Source of the DNA: Druceiella hillmani
Taxonomy: Eukaryota; Arthropoda; Insecta; Lepidoptera; Hepialidae
DNA length: 64,000 nucleotides
Direction of reading: 5' to 3'
NCBI GenBank assembly: GCA_039881145.1
Contig: JAYKKI010000076.1
Location: 11,463,001-11,527,000 of the forward strand
The position numbers and the translations under genes were made by a program. The notes under the pieces were generated by a model. It saw nothing but the letters and a program-made list of their open reading frames with translations. It did no database searches and was not told where the DNA came from. Of this stretch, positions 1-11,089 are shown one piece after another; the first letter of the stretch is position 1; each line of letters begins with the position of its first letter.

Positions 1-1096
1 GTAAGTCCAAGTAAATAATTTTAACTCTCATTTCTTCAGCAGAGTTCAATTTATGCTAGCCCAAGGAAAATGATGCCAATCGTTTTTAGCATGTTCTCCA
101 AATGTAGAAACTATTTTTGAATTTTTTTTTCAATTTTGATTATTACCTTTACTTAATTATTAAGTTGCGTGTTGTCTGGACCTTACCGCCCAGTTGCCTA
201 ATAAATTAGAAAGTCTGCAAAATTTATGTGTCTGTTACATCTTTGGCCTTAAAAATATGAACGTATTCTAAATTTAAAATCGCTGCTAATTGGATGGCGA
301 TTCGCGATCGTTGCTACATTTATATTCTCTTTTTCTATTTGTAATATTCTAAACAATCCACGTACATCGTCTCACGTAGACTAAATGAGCAAAAGAGTCC
401 CTGAGCATTTTTGCGCAATCTGATCAACGATAGCTCTCGAGATCCTGTTGGAAATGTTCACGCCACTTTTAGAATAAATTGTTTGACGTAAAAACTTGAA
501 ATCAAATGTGTACTTGTATACAAATTCTAGAAGGGCAAATAAAGTAATCTAATTTTTTTTATTTCCACACGTCGTGTGAAGTCTAAGTGGAAAAAGCAAG
601 CTACGAAGATCCTAAAACTATTTTTTTCTTCACAATTTTAAGTAAGATAGTGGTATTGTTTAAACTACAAAAGTAAAAATTATGAAAAAATATAAGGCTG
701 CTAAAAGTTTCCTTAATATTTATTGGAAAAGTGTAGAGTGATGCTTCTAAATTTTAAAGTTTTTGAAAATCCACGATATTTTTACACCTTGATATTCACA
801 ATTTCAATGAGAAAAATAATATTAATATTTTTAAATTGCTATGTTGTATGCCCTTAAATATTTATATGTGTTTACTTTTATACGGAAACCTCGTAGTCCT
901 AATTCTATTTCTATTAAGAGAATTTTAATAAATCGTTATGCAATAACTACAATCTTCTCTAATTTACCTCGGAACTGATTATTTAAATTCTTTATCGATG
1001 TCTAATTGGAAGAGACTGCTCCCATAGCAATAAATCCGCCATATGCACGTGTATGCAGTGTTAAAGACGAAATAAATATATATATCAGGTCATATC

Positions 1097-1265
1097 AAAT
1101 TCCATGATCGCAAAATTTTTAAATAAGATACTGTTATCTAAAATTAATGAACAAACAAATATACCAGTTCACATCCTTTAACGAATTAAATCGTTCATTG
1201 GAAATAAAATCGTCATGTAATCGAATTCCATGACAGCAAAATAGTTTAATAAAATATTGTTGTAA
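1097..1265. repeat. Imperfect direct repeat, two units ~124 bp apart
   Basis: About 45 bp beginning AATTCCATGA, with GCAAAAT and a TAATAAAATA/AAATAAGATA-like block, occurs at 1097-1143 and again in diverged form at 1221-1265. Both units lie in the same orientation. This may be an old local duplication. I see no target duplication or coding content. Confidence 0.4.
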
Positions 1266-2272
1266 AGATTGTAGCCTTGCTATAAATCTCTAAACTATTA
1301 CTAACAAAAACATACTTTTGACCTTTATTGTCTTGACATTGTCGAACTGTCAAAAAATAATTGCGAAAGCATGTATCAGACAACAGACTTTTTAAATTCT
1401 TTATACCAGAACGCAATACGATATACAGACAACATACATGTACTGCATAAGTAAATATGTACACATAAACCTGTGCAATAAAATCTCCACTAATAAATCA
1501 ATAATTATCGTTAGGTAATTAGGATAATGCAATTAACGGCCACAAATCGTGGGAGCCTGCAGCGTTCACATTTACATAATGGTCATTGCATACTATTCAC
1601 ACCCACAATAGGACGATCACAGTGTTCTTAAAAAAGCGTTTAGTTTCACAACTGACCAATATCTTTCGCGCGATCTAAAACTGAACAATGGAACGTAATA
1701 TCAACAATTCGCCGACACTCTTTGTTTGATCTCAAGCCGTCATAACACATCGATACCGATCTTGATGGAAGGTTGATAAGAGGAAGCCGCTTCGCTTGAA
1801 TTAAGATATTTTCAAAGAAATTGGCTACATAATACCTATAATATATTATTAAAAAGCCCTCATTAAATAAAACTCATATTCAATAGCGCAAAAAAAACTG
1901 CTTTGTTGTATAACTTAACGAAGTTTAAATCGTTTTGCTGTGTATTCAGCCGTAAGTGCTAATATCAGCCTCTGATTCTATTCACATGAATAAGTGGAAA
2001 TTAATTAAACGATGTTCTTTATGCGTGCCTTATACTTGCTAATAAATACCTACTTAAATCCTCACAAATTAGTCAAAAGGGCACAAAATCTATTGTGAAT
2101 ATTTACTAAGTGCAATTTTCATAACCACTGTTTAGGCACCAATTTTAAAAATACCAATATACATAAAATTGTATTTTTTACCAAAATACAACTTGCATAT
2201 TGAAATTCATTCTTCAAAAGTTGACAAAAAATAACATCAATTTTAATCGACTCCAAAAACGAAGAGGTTCTC

Positions 2273-2396
2273 TCTTTCGACTGTATTTCACTTTCGACTG
2301 TATTATGTACACATTCGACTCTATTTCGTATTTTTGTATATTCATTACATTCCGACAGTTATTAACCAATTTGGATTACACAGTTATTAACCAATT
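2273..2396. repeat. Short tandem and direct repeats
   Basis: Three ~16-bp units of the form (T/A)TTCGACT(G/C)TATT follow each other at about 2275-2330. Just beyond, the 17-mer ACAGTTATTAACCAATT occurs twice, at 2355-2371 and 2380-2396. The block gives an open frame of about 69 codons, which I regard as a by-product of the repeats. Confidence 0.45.
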
Positions 2397-2418
2397 GTTT
2401 TTATTTTAATTGAAAGGA

Positions 2419-2431
2419 CACGTGGCACGTG
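2419..2431. promoter_or_regulatory. Two adjacent CACGTG E-boxes
   Basis: CACGTG occurs at 2419-2424 and again at 2426-2431, separated by one base. CACGTG is the palindromic binding site of bHLH and bHLH-PAS factors (Myc/Max, CLOCK/CYCLE, HIF-type). Two copies this close in AT-rich DNA are noticeable, but no promoter or gene is visible nearby, so function is unproven. Confidence 0.25.
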
Positions 2432-3041
2432 AACAGCGTGGCTCTAAGGCAATAGAAACCAAAAATCTCTAGCAGTACTTTGCAAATTTACTTATATCGG
2501 AAACAATATTGTTTCGCAACCCGTAATTCGCTAGTTATTTAAAGTCGATTCAGATAATAGAGGGCATTGCTATATCAAGATACTTAATAATGAGATCTTA
2601 GGGGGGAAGTCCAAGACCATGCGCACCCAAGGCACCGAGAGCCAAGACAATTCTAGCTACTCTGACGTATTAAATGGAAGATGGAGATTGTGTATGTTCT
2701 TTTATAATAAATTGTTTAATGAAAAATACTAGATCAATTATTTATAAAGAAGATATCTTTTCAATCGACAAACGACACATTTTCTCAAAGTTTAAAATTG
2801 TATGAAATATTATTACTGTATTTGAAGGTATTATCAACAAGTAAGGGATCTCATCGAAATTGCTAATTATCACATTTCCACGTTCATTGACCTAATTCGA
2901 TTTCATACATATATATTTTCTGCGTTTTTAGTGTTACAAAGCTAAAAAGATGAAAATTCGAAACATTCAAACTTATTCGAAAATTGTCAAGTGCACATAA
3001 AATGTTAAATATTTTTATATGGATAATAAACCTAATTAATA

Positions 3042-3251
3042 GTATTATTTCTACTTTGTTTAATTTCTTTACTACGACCTAGGTTTCGTTGTATTACAAC
3101 ATCTTCAGATTGGCTATTAGCAAAGATTCTTACCAGAAGATCTAGAATCTATCTACCTATTACTAAATTAAACAAATAATACTACATCACGTAGTTCCAT
3201 TTAATTGTGAACAATGAATTTCTACAAAATTAACGTCAAATATATTCAATG
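3042..3251 (+). mobile_element. Foldback hammerhead retroposon, copy 1 (5' truncated)
   Basis: Member of the six-copy foldback family. It begins inside the left arm at GTATTATTTCTAC, so the outer ~30 bases (the CACAATTAAATGA part) are missing. It ends with the family tail AACGTCAAATATATTCAA. The flanks carry a 10-bp duplication, CTAATTAATA, at 3032-3041 and 3252-3261. The right arm has lost its ribozyme segment and keeps only the outer AATAATACTACATCACGTAG part. A 5' truncation combined with a target duplication is expected of target-primed reverse transcription. Confidence 0.6.
3072..3113 (-). ncRNA. Hammerhead-like ribozyme motif in copy 1
   Basis: Read on the minus strand: CTGAAGA core, one extra T, stem II GTTGT/ACAAC closed by AAT, GAAA, then stem III AC/GT closed by CTAG, and a GTC cleavage triplet. 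Core, stem II, stem III and cleavage site are all intact. Stem I is weakened because CCAC has become CAAT and GTGG has become GTAG. Type I hammerheads have this element order. Activity is unproven. Confidence 0.4.
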
Positions 3252-3261
3252 CTAATTAATA

Positions 3262-4561
3262 ATATAAATGAGAAAATTTGAATGAATAGCTATATAGATT
3301 GGTTACGCCATAACTCCATAATTTCTGACCAGATCCAAAACAATTTTGGTATACGAACAGATTATATCCCGGATTAAGGCTCTTTATTCCTAACTCCGAA
3401 GTAGTTCCTAGGAAATATCATCCATGTTTCGTAATGTTCATTAGGATTCGACTAGGCCACGTAATATCTTATAAGAAAAATAATTTTGTTTTAGCATGAA
3501 TACCATACCGTGTATAACGATTTCCCAGATCTAAGCGTGGTCCCCGAGGACATCGCGTATTATTAATATTAAATATGGGAACTTTTCTTCCTTCTATAAC
3601 TCGATCACGATATTACTACTGAATAGGAACAGATTTAATAAAAATTGGAATACATATAAGTTACAGCCTGAATGACACATAAGCTACATTATTGCAGTAC
3701 GTGCAAAGAAAGTCGCAGGCGGAAGCTAGTTGCTAATTTATTTAATTTTATACGAAAACATTTCGCAACTTGAATGGTTGTTAATTTGTAACCGACGTCA
3801 CCTACGTATTCTAATACAAATTAAGCCCTTTCTGTTCACACACTCTAAAAATTCCAATCTTCATATTTTCATTTACGTTGGTGCTTTCAATTAAAAAAAA
3901 TGTTAAATACTCTGATTAAGCTACAAAAGTTTGAAATTGTACTAAGAAATACTAAGAACTTTTCTCTTGTAAATGTTTCCATAAGTTATTATACCGAAAA
4001 GTTCTGCTCCTCAGTTCTTTCTGTCCTTACTTCAAGCCCCGTTGTCTAAGCCCATTAATTTTCTTCCTATTCAAAAATTTTATTAAAAATTTAAAGAAGA
4101 ACAAACATATGATAAACACATTTTTAGCCGAAAACTGAACATATGAAATTGTTTATCCCAATGGAGATATAAACAATATTTTCTTCATCAGAATACGGAT
4201 ATCGGTCAGTAACTAAAAATATAAATCTGCTCACCCTCATCCCTTTATCAGTATAGTACATATTATAAAGGAAATTCTCTGCCGCATCTTTCTGTTTGTT
4301 GCACGCAATTTTTTCTGTAAATACTGAACGCATTGTGTTCCGGTTTTTTATCCATTATCGAATAAATACGTTCCAGAGAAAAAATTGAACATATAATTTA
4401 CGCTTTGCGAAAATTAGACGAACTTTCATGATTAATATTAAAGAAGTTGGAAAAAAGCATGGCGTTAAAGATAAATAGAAAGAAACCATGGCAGCATTTT
4501 TCTTCTCAATAACTTTTATAATAAAATCCGTATATGTGTATGTACTACTTATAATCCATAA
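3262..4561. other. AT-rich non-coding DNA
   Basis: No coding or structural feature recognised. The one ~69-codon open frame on the minus strand (4124-4333) has no recognisable domain. Confidence 0.55.
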
Positions 4562-4673
4562 TAAACGATTTAATATTGAATATATTTGGCGTTAATTTTG
4601 TAGAAATTCATTATTCACAATTAAATGAGACTACGTGATGTAGTATTATTTCTACTTTCTTTAATTTATTTAA

Positions 4674-4715
4674 CCACGACCTAGGTTTCGTTGTATTACA
4701 ACATCTTCAGGTGGG
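4674..4715 (-). ncRNA. Hammerhead ribozyme motif, left arm of copy 2
   Basis: On the minus strand: stem I CCAC, core CTGAAGA, extra T, stem II GTTGT-AAT-ACAAC, GAAA, stem III AC-CTAG-GT, cleavage triplet GTC, then stem I 3' strand GTGG. All conserved hammerhead boxes are present in type I order; the only deviation is one extra U between the CUGANGA box and stem II. Very short stem III is known from Penelope-like elements and other retrozyme-type repeats, where activity may need dimers. This is the best candidate in the window. Confidence 0.5.
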
Positions 4716-4767
4716 ATATTGGCAAAGATCGTCGATCTCGATCGTCGATCAAATATCTTTGCCAATA

Positions 4768-4810
4768 TCCCACCTAAAGATGTTGTAATACAACGAAACC
4801 TAAGTCGTGG
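4768..4810 (+). ncRNA. Hammerhead-like motif, right arm of copy 2 (core mutated)
   Basis: Mirror copy of the motif on the plus strand: CCAC, CTAAAGA (G of the CUGA box changed to A), stem II GTTGT/ACAAC, GAAA, AC-CTAA-GT, GTC, GTGG. The G-to-A change in the conserved core would be expected to abolish cleavage. Stems and cleavage site remain intact. Confidence 0.35.
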
Positions 4811-4883
4811 TAAAGAAATTAAAGAAAGTAGAAATAATACTACATCACGTAGTCTCATTTAATTGTGTAAACGATTTAATATT

Positions 4884-7015
4884 TAAGAAAAATATAATTT
4901 TTCAACCCAATTTTCTAGAGCGTATTGCGCAAAAGGTATAGAAAATCTATTTTAAAAACCTATCCAGTTAAAAACCTATAACAGTGATGTAACGGCAACT
5001 TTATATTACCATCATCGCAAAATACAAGTAAAATTAAAATTACGGCTCAGATCGCTACAATATAATTTATGTTGGGGGAAAGGAAGCCTAAATAAGGCCG
5101 ACGCGTGACAGGAGGTCAATCAATATTAATTTAACTCCCATTAATGGTATCCTAATATGTATAAATAGATTCCACCGATGATTTATCGTTACCTGTAACC
5201 TTTACCGAACTACTGTAACATTGGATAGTTAAGTTGTTTTTAACTATTAAAAAACTTGCGTGATACAGTTTTTTTTTGTAATTGGAAGAAGTGTCTAATT
5301 AACATTTAAAGTTAATTTTATGTTAATTAGTGGAAGACATATTGGTGAGAATGTTAATTAATTGCGCTCCGACGCCTCTGTTTTTCGTTCCATTTTTTTT
5401 TAAATTGGACGATATCTATTCATCATAAAAAGTATAATATGTCGACACATATATTTAAATACATCTCACAGGCTGATAAATGAGACTTGCTGCTTATTTT
5501 TCTATCTTGAATTTTTTAGGATGAAAGACTTTGCAATTGATTGAAACTATTTACAATGTTAAAATATTTATTAATAAGTTTCCGTCTCGGTATCAATTTA
5601 TAACCTACGACATACTTACTTCCAATCATTTCCTGGTTCTACGATATACGACTTTGTAAACGTTCTTCGCTCTTGGGTACGTCTCGTCAATCATAAGTAG
5701 TATCTAACTTATTCAATTATAGCACTAAAGATGACAGCTGGAGATTGTACTTGTAACTATAAATCTGTCCTTTTTCAACTCATCGATATTGCAAATAAAA
5801 CGGTACAAATTATAGACATAACTATACCAAATTCTCACAATCTCCAATATAATATAGCTAAAAAAATGTCAAATTACACGGATCTTTAGAACAAAATAAC
5901 CAAAATGTGGAATTTGCGAAAGGTTATAATCATTTCTGCTACAGGCATCGTCTCTAAAACACTCCATGATAACATGAAAAGTCTAGATCTACAGCCACAA
6001 ACTTATATTTTAATTCAAAAAGCCGCTATTTTTAGCACTTGCTGATCGTTCGTAAATTTCTATCAATAAAGACAGAACTCATTAACAATCACGGTACATA
6101 CATACAATTGGACAACAAATTCATACACACGCACACATACTCAAACACAAAACCTTGTGCAAGCATATAGAAACCTATTAATTTATAATAATATATTTGG
6201 ACATCATAACCACTATCAGTGGGTGAAAAGTCCACAGTACTAAAATAATCCTTAACTAATCTTAGAAAAATTAAAAGATATGTACTTATAATAATTAGTT
6301 CAGTAGGCAATATTTAAAACTATTGTGTAAAAGTAATTATAATAAAACAATTGGGTTATCTGGAGGTATAAACCTTCTCCATTTTCTCCACAAAATGCAG
6401 TCCCATTCATCTCTTTCGAAAGTTACCTTTGTGCCTCTGTTTTTCTTTTCTTTCTTTATTTTATGTAATTTTCTTGTCGATTTTTTCTTGGTTCAATTAT
6501 CTTATTCTCTATATAAAGCCGTTTCAATTGCAAATTTTTAAAGTGAAATTTTTAGCAACTTCTGCGTCATTCTGTCACGTTAAAATTATGTAACGAATAC
6601 CAAATGCTTTTTAATATCAAGTCGATGTAAACATGTCTAACGACACAAACAACCAACAATAAAACATGAAACAATCATAGATGCTGTGTTCGAATGAACA
6701 AAAAAAACCGCCGCCTATCGATATACGATGGGCGAGCTTTTATATCTTGGATGACAAAAGCCCGCCGATACTACGAAAAAAGGGTCTATTACTTTAACAA
6801 AAGATTCATGACATTTGTTGTTTATTTTATCGCCACGTGATAAAAAATTAATCAGTGCCACTTGTAGATACACTAACGTTGTGCATAGATAGAATAACAA
6901 TATGTATCGACAATATTACTATCTACAAATATCAAATGAATCGAGACAAAAAAAATAACTCTTAAAAATCATATGTAACTTTACTTCGAAAGAAGATATA
7001 CATGTTAATTGGTAG
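4884..7015. other. AT-rich non-coding DNA with a small inverted repeat
   Basis: No gene recognised. A 10-bp inverted repeat, CTAATTAACA/TGTTAATTAG, spans 5295-5330 around an AT-rich loop. Open frames at 6.1-6.9 kb are 60-75 codons without recognisable domains. Confidence 0.55.
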
Positions 7016-7016
7016 T

Positions 7017-7083
<67 letters not shown>

Positions 7084-7129
7084 GTATATATTTATATATA
7101 TGTGTGTGTGTGTGTGTGTGTATGTGTGT
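7016..7129. repeat. Compound (TA)n-(GT)n microsatellite
   Basis: About 60 bases of TA repeats, briefly broken by TTTA and ACGT, followed by TATTTATATATA and then a GT tract. It opens a reading frame of Tyr/Ile and Cys/Val repeats that is not a gene. Confidence 0.9.
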
Positions 7130-7269
7130 AAATCGACAAATTAGAAAAAATTGTATATCAAATATAACCTCTGCACCCTGCTTTATCTTTCAAAACCTCG
7201 CTTGCAGCTTGCATTCGGATGGACCGTAATATTTATGACATAATTTAGGCCATAAAGTAAAAGTAAAGT

Positions 7270-7440
7270 AACACATCATCACGAGTATAATACGGCCAAG
7301 CATTTGCAATCGGCCGCTCGAGACGGCACGTTGCTTACTCCTCCAGTATTGAATAACCCGTGGCGACCTTTGACCTTGCCGGTTCAATCATAAATGGAAG
7401 GGCGGGGCATAGTAATTTTCTCATTGATCATCTAGTCCGA
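7270..7440. promoter_or_regulatory. GC-richer island with nuclear-receptor DR1 site
   Basis: A GC-richer block stands out from the flanking AT-rich DNA. It contains, on the minus strand at 7364-7378, CAAGGTCAAAGGTCG: two AGGTCA-type half-sites spaced by one base (DR1), the class of site bound by HNF4, USP/RXR and Svp/COUP receptors; the first half extended by CA also fits FTZ-F1/ERR (CAAGGTCA). GGGCGGGGC, a KLF/Sp-type box, lies just downstream near 7400. The open frame crossing it on the minus strand (7190-7387) has no recognisable domain. A cis-regulatory element is the simplest reading, but that is inference. Confidence 0.35.
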
Positions 7441-10400
7441 CACCGATACAATAAATACAATTAGTTTCACTGTGCGATATTGAGTTTTAAAAACACTTAA
7501 CGAATTTAATGTGTACAAAACAAATAAGTAATAATTCTAAATGATTTTTTTAATGGCTTGTAGCTTAATAATGTGTCAATAATAAATGCCAATAATACAC
7601 GATTCCTTCGCCATCTCTCGATAATTATATACATGCAATTCAAAGTTTTAGAAAATAGGATTATTTACGATTCGGTCGTAAGAAAATTTTAACAAAGGGT
7701 CCTTGAGCTGAAGATTTAATGGTAGAAAATACCAAAAGGACAACTATTTGTAGTAGAAAGACCTTTAAGAGAAAACCTTGAGTCACGGATCTAAAACCTG
7801 AAAGTAGTTTGAATTTTTTACATTTGAATCAGGTTTGTATCTTTGTGGTTAGACGATCTACGTCATCCAAAACATCCACATAATACTGGGGTACATCGTC
7901 GAAAACATGCGAACAATGCCAGTCTAATTTGTGCTTTATACACGTGTAGACGTTAAAATGATAAAAGTAATATTTTGTTTATAGCAAATGTCCAATTTAC
8001 AATTGTTTATTGTGCTTTAGATTCAACAAACGGGTAGTAGTTAAAATTTTAGAAGATCCATGAGTCACCGCATACGTAATAAATTCAGGCTATTCTCATC
8101 AAGCATATACTTCCACTAAACATCGATTAGCTTGTTTTCGTACTCTATCAATAAGGTAACGCAGACTTGAGTTTGTTTTTTTTAATTCAACTTGGCCCAA
8201 GTTTTTTACGAGGGTAAGCGATTCGTCGAGTTCTCTCATTAACTTTTGTCTCTTATTCCGTTTCGTGATGTGATAAAATATAGCTACCGTATACGATTTG
8301 GGTTTGGGATTTATAGGGAGGGATGGGCTGAGACCACCGGGATGGAAATGGCGGGAATTGCTATCGTATACGAAATCTTAAAAAAAACCCATGCGTGAAT
8401 GTTCTCTAACTGCAATATATCGTTTAGTGCTGAATGAAAAATTGAAACCGACAATGAACTTTTCGAAGGTTTTGGTTTACTCCATATGACGATGATTGAG
8501 ATTCATCAAAAAAAATTGGTAGGAAGTTGGTAAAACACTTACAAAATTGTGCGTGTATTCAGTAATCTAGCAACTCATTTCACAGACCGTGGTATACAAG
8601 ACTCAATCCGACATGAAGAGCGATGAAATGACTTTCACCAAATTTTCCATCAGCTTTCGTCATTCCTATATGAAATATGCCCAAAAGTCGGCAGTAAATG
8701 TATTTAAGTTGATCAATTGTAAAGGAAGCTCTATCCAATTCTAATGGCCAGGAGCGTATGTAATTACTTTCGATCTATAATTTGTCGAATCCACTAGCAA
8801 ACCTTTTAGAAATAGTCTGAAAATTATGCTAGTTTCCAGATGGACGAAACTACATTCATACTATAGGACACTCTACTCCACCACTAAACCACATTCATAC
8901 TATAAGATAGGCACTATTCACTGAAAATACAACTGTATCTAATATGCGTTCGAAATGACTACCAACAATTGTTAATGAGCTGGAAATATCATTATTTGCC
9001 CTTGTGTCACATGCTTTTACATATCAGTAAAGCAAACATCATACTATGGTCTAGAAATAAAAATGCCCAGTTTCTTGCGAAATTTTCATGTTAAACTTAT
9101 ATCTTAAACTTTCTAAGCCAATAATACGTAATATAAATGTATAAAAAATAGGTTCGATCGCCACATAAACTATAAATTTTAGAAATTAATTAGGTTTTTA
9201 AAATTGAATAGTTTGGCGGTCGATTTTGCAAAAATTAATTAACTATTAGTTTTTATACCAACTCAGCTACAGGTAACATTTTGAGCTATTACTACCGAAA
9301 ATGTTATTCTCTCTAACATGTTGTATTAAGATAAAATCTTTCACTTATAATAAGTAAAATCTGCACTTGTTCACAGCATCGAATATCTGGTATTCTCCAA
9401 AGCCTTTCCATGATTCCACAAATATGGTCTCTAATATTAACAAACATCTGCCATAGTTTCAAAATGTTCATTACGAGAGTATTCACAGCAACGTGAATTC
9501 AAGATCTCTGTGGGTATTCAGGTTTATGTCAGAAATAACGAATCATATTTAGCAGCCATTAAATGGTTATGGACCACTTACAAAATTGAATACACTAATT
9601 CTTCTTATGCACGAATTATAATTAATTTACTACAATCGAATGATGACACTCAATAAATAAGGAAAAAATCATAAAAAGTATTACTATGATCTTGATAGAA
9701 ATTATGCATTCACTCGTGGACGGTTAAGCACACGTTCAGGTATGTATTAACACATACTGGCAAGCACCGGAAATCTACCTTCAAGATCTAACTTAACTAC
9801 GTCAGTTCTCCACACATGCTCAATACCAGCTACACCACAAAATTCAATTAAAATACAATACTCTCCCCTCCCAAAAATTGGCTAACTGAATTAATGATAT
9901 CACGCCTGAGTCCTAATGAAATGACTCAGGGTTACATATGTCTAATTAAAAATAATTTACTTAACATAGTCCGTGCCAAAAAAAAATACTTCATGCAATC
10001 AAGATTCAATGATGTATTTATTTTCTCGCGATAATATAAAGAAAATGCTAATCAATTTTAACGATCTTCTAATAAAAAAGTGCATAATACGCATAAAAAC
10101 TGCAAATTTCAATTAAAAAAACAAACTCGATGAACGTTCGCTGAGGAAGCAATTAAGCAATTAAATGTTATGGGAAATAAATAAATTTCGATATGGTATG
10201 TTCTAAATAATGGTATTGAGAAAGAAGCTTTGAATTTATATTTTATGATTGAAAGAAGAAATAAAAAAAAAATAGAACATAGTTTTGCTTTTAAAGGTAA
10301 TGAAGAAAAATTGTTAAATAATTTCGGCGAAAGTCACCATTTAATAAATATATTATTTTATCGTTTGTAATAATGAAACTAAACTGGTAACTTACACAAC

Positions 10401-10619
10401 TAATCACAATTTGTCACAACTAATTTGAATGTGTATGTAGTGTTATATTACCTTTCTGATCTAAAGAAACAAGGTGATATTGTCACACATACGGACAAAA
10501 CACAAACAAATCTTATTAGAGCTCGTCTTACCTGTCTCGCCAAGCAAGTTCTACCAGCCAAGTAGTACCAACGACATGATGCCAGAGCAAAGAAGAACTT
10601 AACAGTGGTACATACTTCT
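7441..10619. other. Non-coding DNA, no recognised element
   Basis: I see no gene. A short direct repeat (CTACATTCATACTATA-type) occurs around 8847-8910. Minus-strand translation at about 9360-9470 gives one open stretch of about 38 residues containing NIRDHICGIMERLWR, possibly a transposon fragment, but I cannot name the family. Otherwise featureless. Confidence 0.45.
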
Positions 10620-10623
10620 CAAC

Positions 10624-10671
10624 ATATACCATCGAAATGGTATGTCTATATACCATCGAAATGGTGTGTCT
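10624..10671. repeat. 24-bp tandem duplication with internal dyad
   Basis: The 24-bp unit starting ATATACCATCGAAATGGT is present twice back to back (10624-10647 and 10648-10671) with one difference. Each unit contains the dyad ACCATCGAAATGGT. Confidence 0.8.
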
Positions 10672-11029
10672 CGTACAGTCTTTACGTTATTATCACTCGA
10701 TGCATTTCAACGTTACAAATTTACATATCTGTGATTTTTAGTTTACTACGAAAACTGCTTTCATTCGCCTTTCAAAAGCTTTAAAATATTAACATCGTTT
10801 ATCTTAAATTGTTTTTTTAATTTATGTGTACAGCAAGAGATATAAAGCCTTAACCGGGTTTTATATGTCTTGCCGTCGCACACTTAGAATGGTGGATTGC
10901 AAAACATCCTTTTGATACATAAATACGAAAATTAAAAAATATCCGACTAAAGCTCGATTTTAACGTTATGAGTTACGGTAAACGTTAAGCTGTCTCTTCT
11001 TTTAAAAGATGAGGATTTAATAATGATAA

Positions 11030-11089
11030 TATACATATTAATACGTTACGAACATACATTTTCAATTATACATATTAATACGTTACGAA
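11030..11089. repeat. Duplicated 23-bp sequence
   Basis: A 23-base sequence beginning TATACATATTAATACGTTAC occurs at 11030-11052 and again at 11067-11089, 37 bp apart. It lies in otherwise plain AT-rich DNA. Confidence 0.7.

Larger units (their letters stand above)
1..3031. other. AT-rich non-coding DNA, no gene recognised
   Basis: No open frame here resembles a known protein; the longest are about 70 codons with low-complexity translations. The window opens with GTAAGT, a perfect 5' splice-donor consensus, which could mean that it begins at an intron start, but no exon is visible to test this. Separate entries cover an imperfect duplication at about 1.1-1.3 kb, short tandem repeats at 2.3-2.4 kb and a pair of E-boxes at 2.4 kb. 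The rest shows nothing I can name. Confidence 0.6.
4578..4867 (-). mobile_element. Foldback hammerhead retroposon, copy 2 (full length)
   Basis: Best-preserved copy. The palindromic body runs 4616-4867, with two arms of about 117 bp that are almost perfect reverse complements and meet at a short GATCGTCGATC-rich centre. The body starts and ends with CACAATTAAATGA or its complement. Outside the palindrome, on one side only, lies the family tail, read on minus as AATGAATTTCTAC...AACGCCAAATATATTC. A 16-bp target duplication, TAAACGATTTAATATT, is perfect at 4562-4577 and 4868-4883. Asymmetric tail plus long variable duplication argues for a retroposon rather than a cut-and-paste MITE. Confidence 0.7.

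Noticed and set aside
4670..4858. 62-residue minus frame in foldback copy 2, and a similar 79-residue frame over copy 3
   Set aside because: Translations of the palindromic non-coding retroposon; not conserved as protein between copies.
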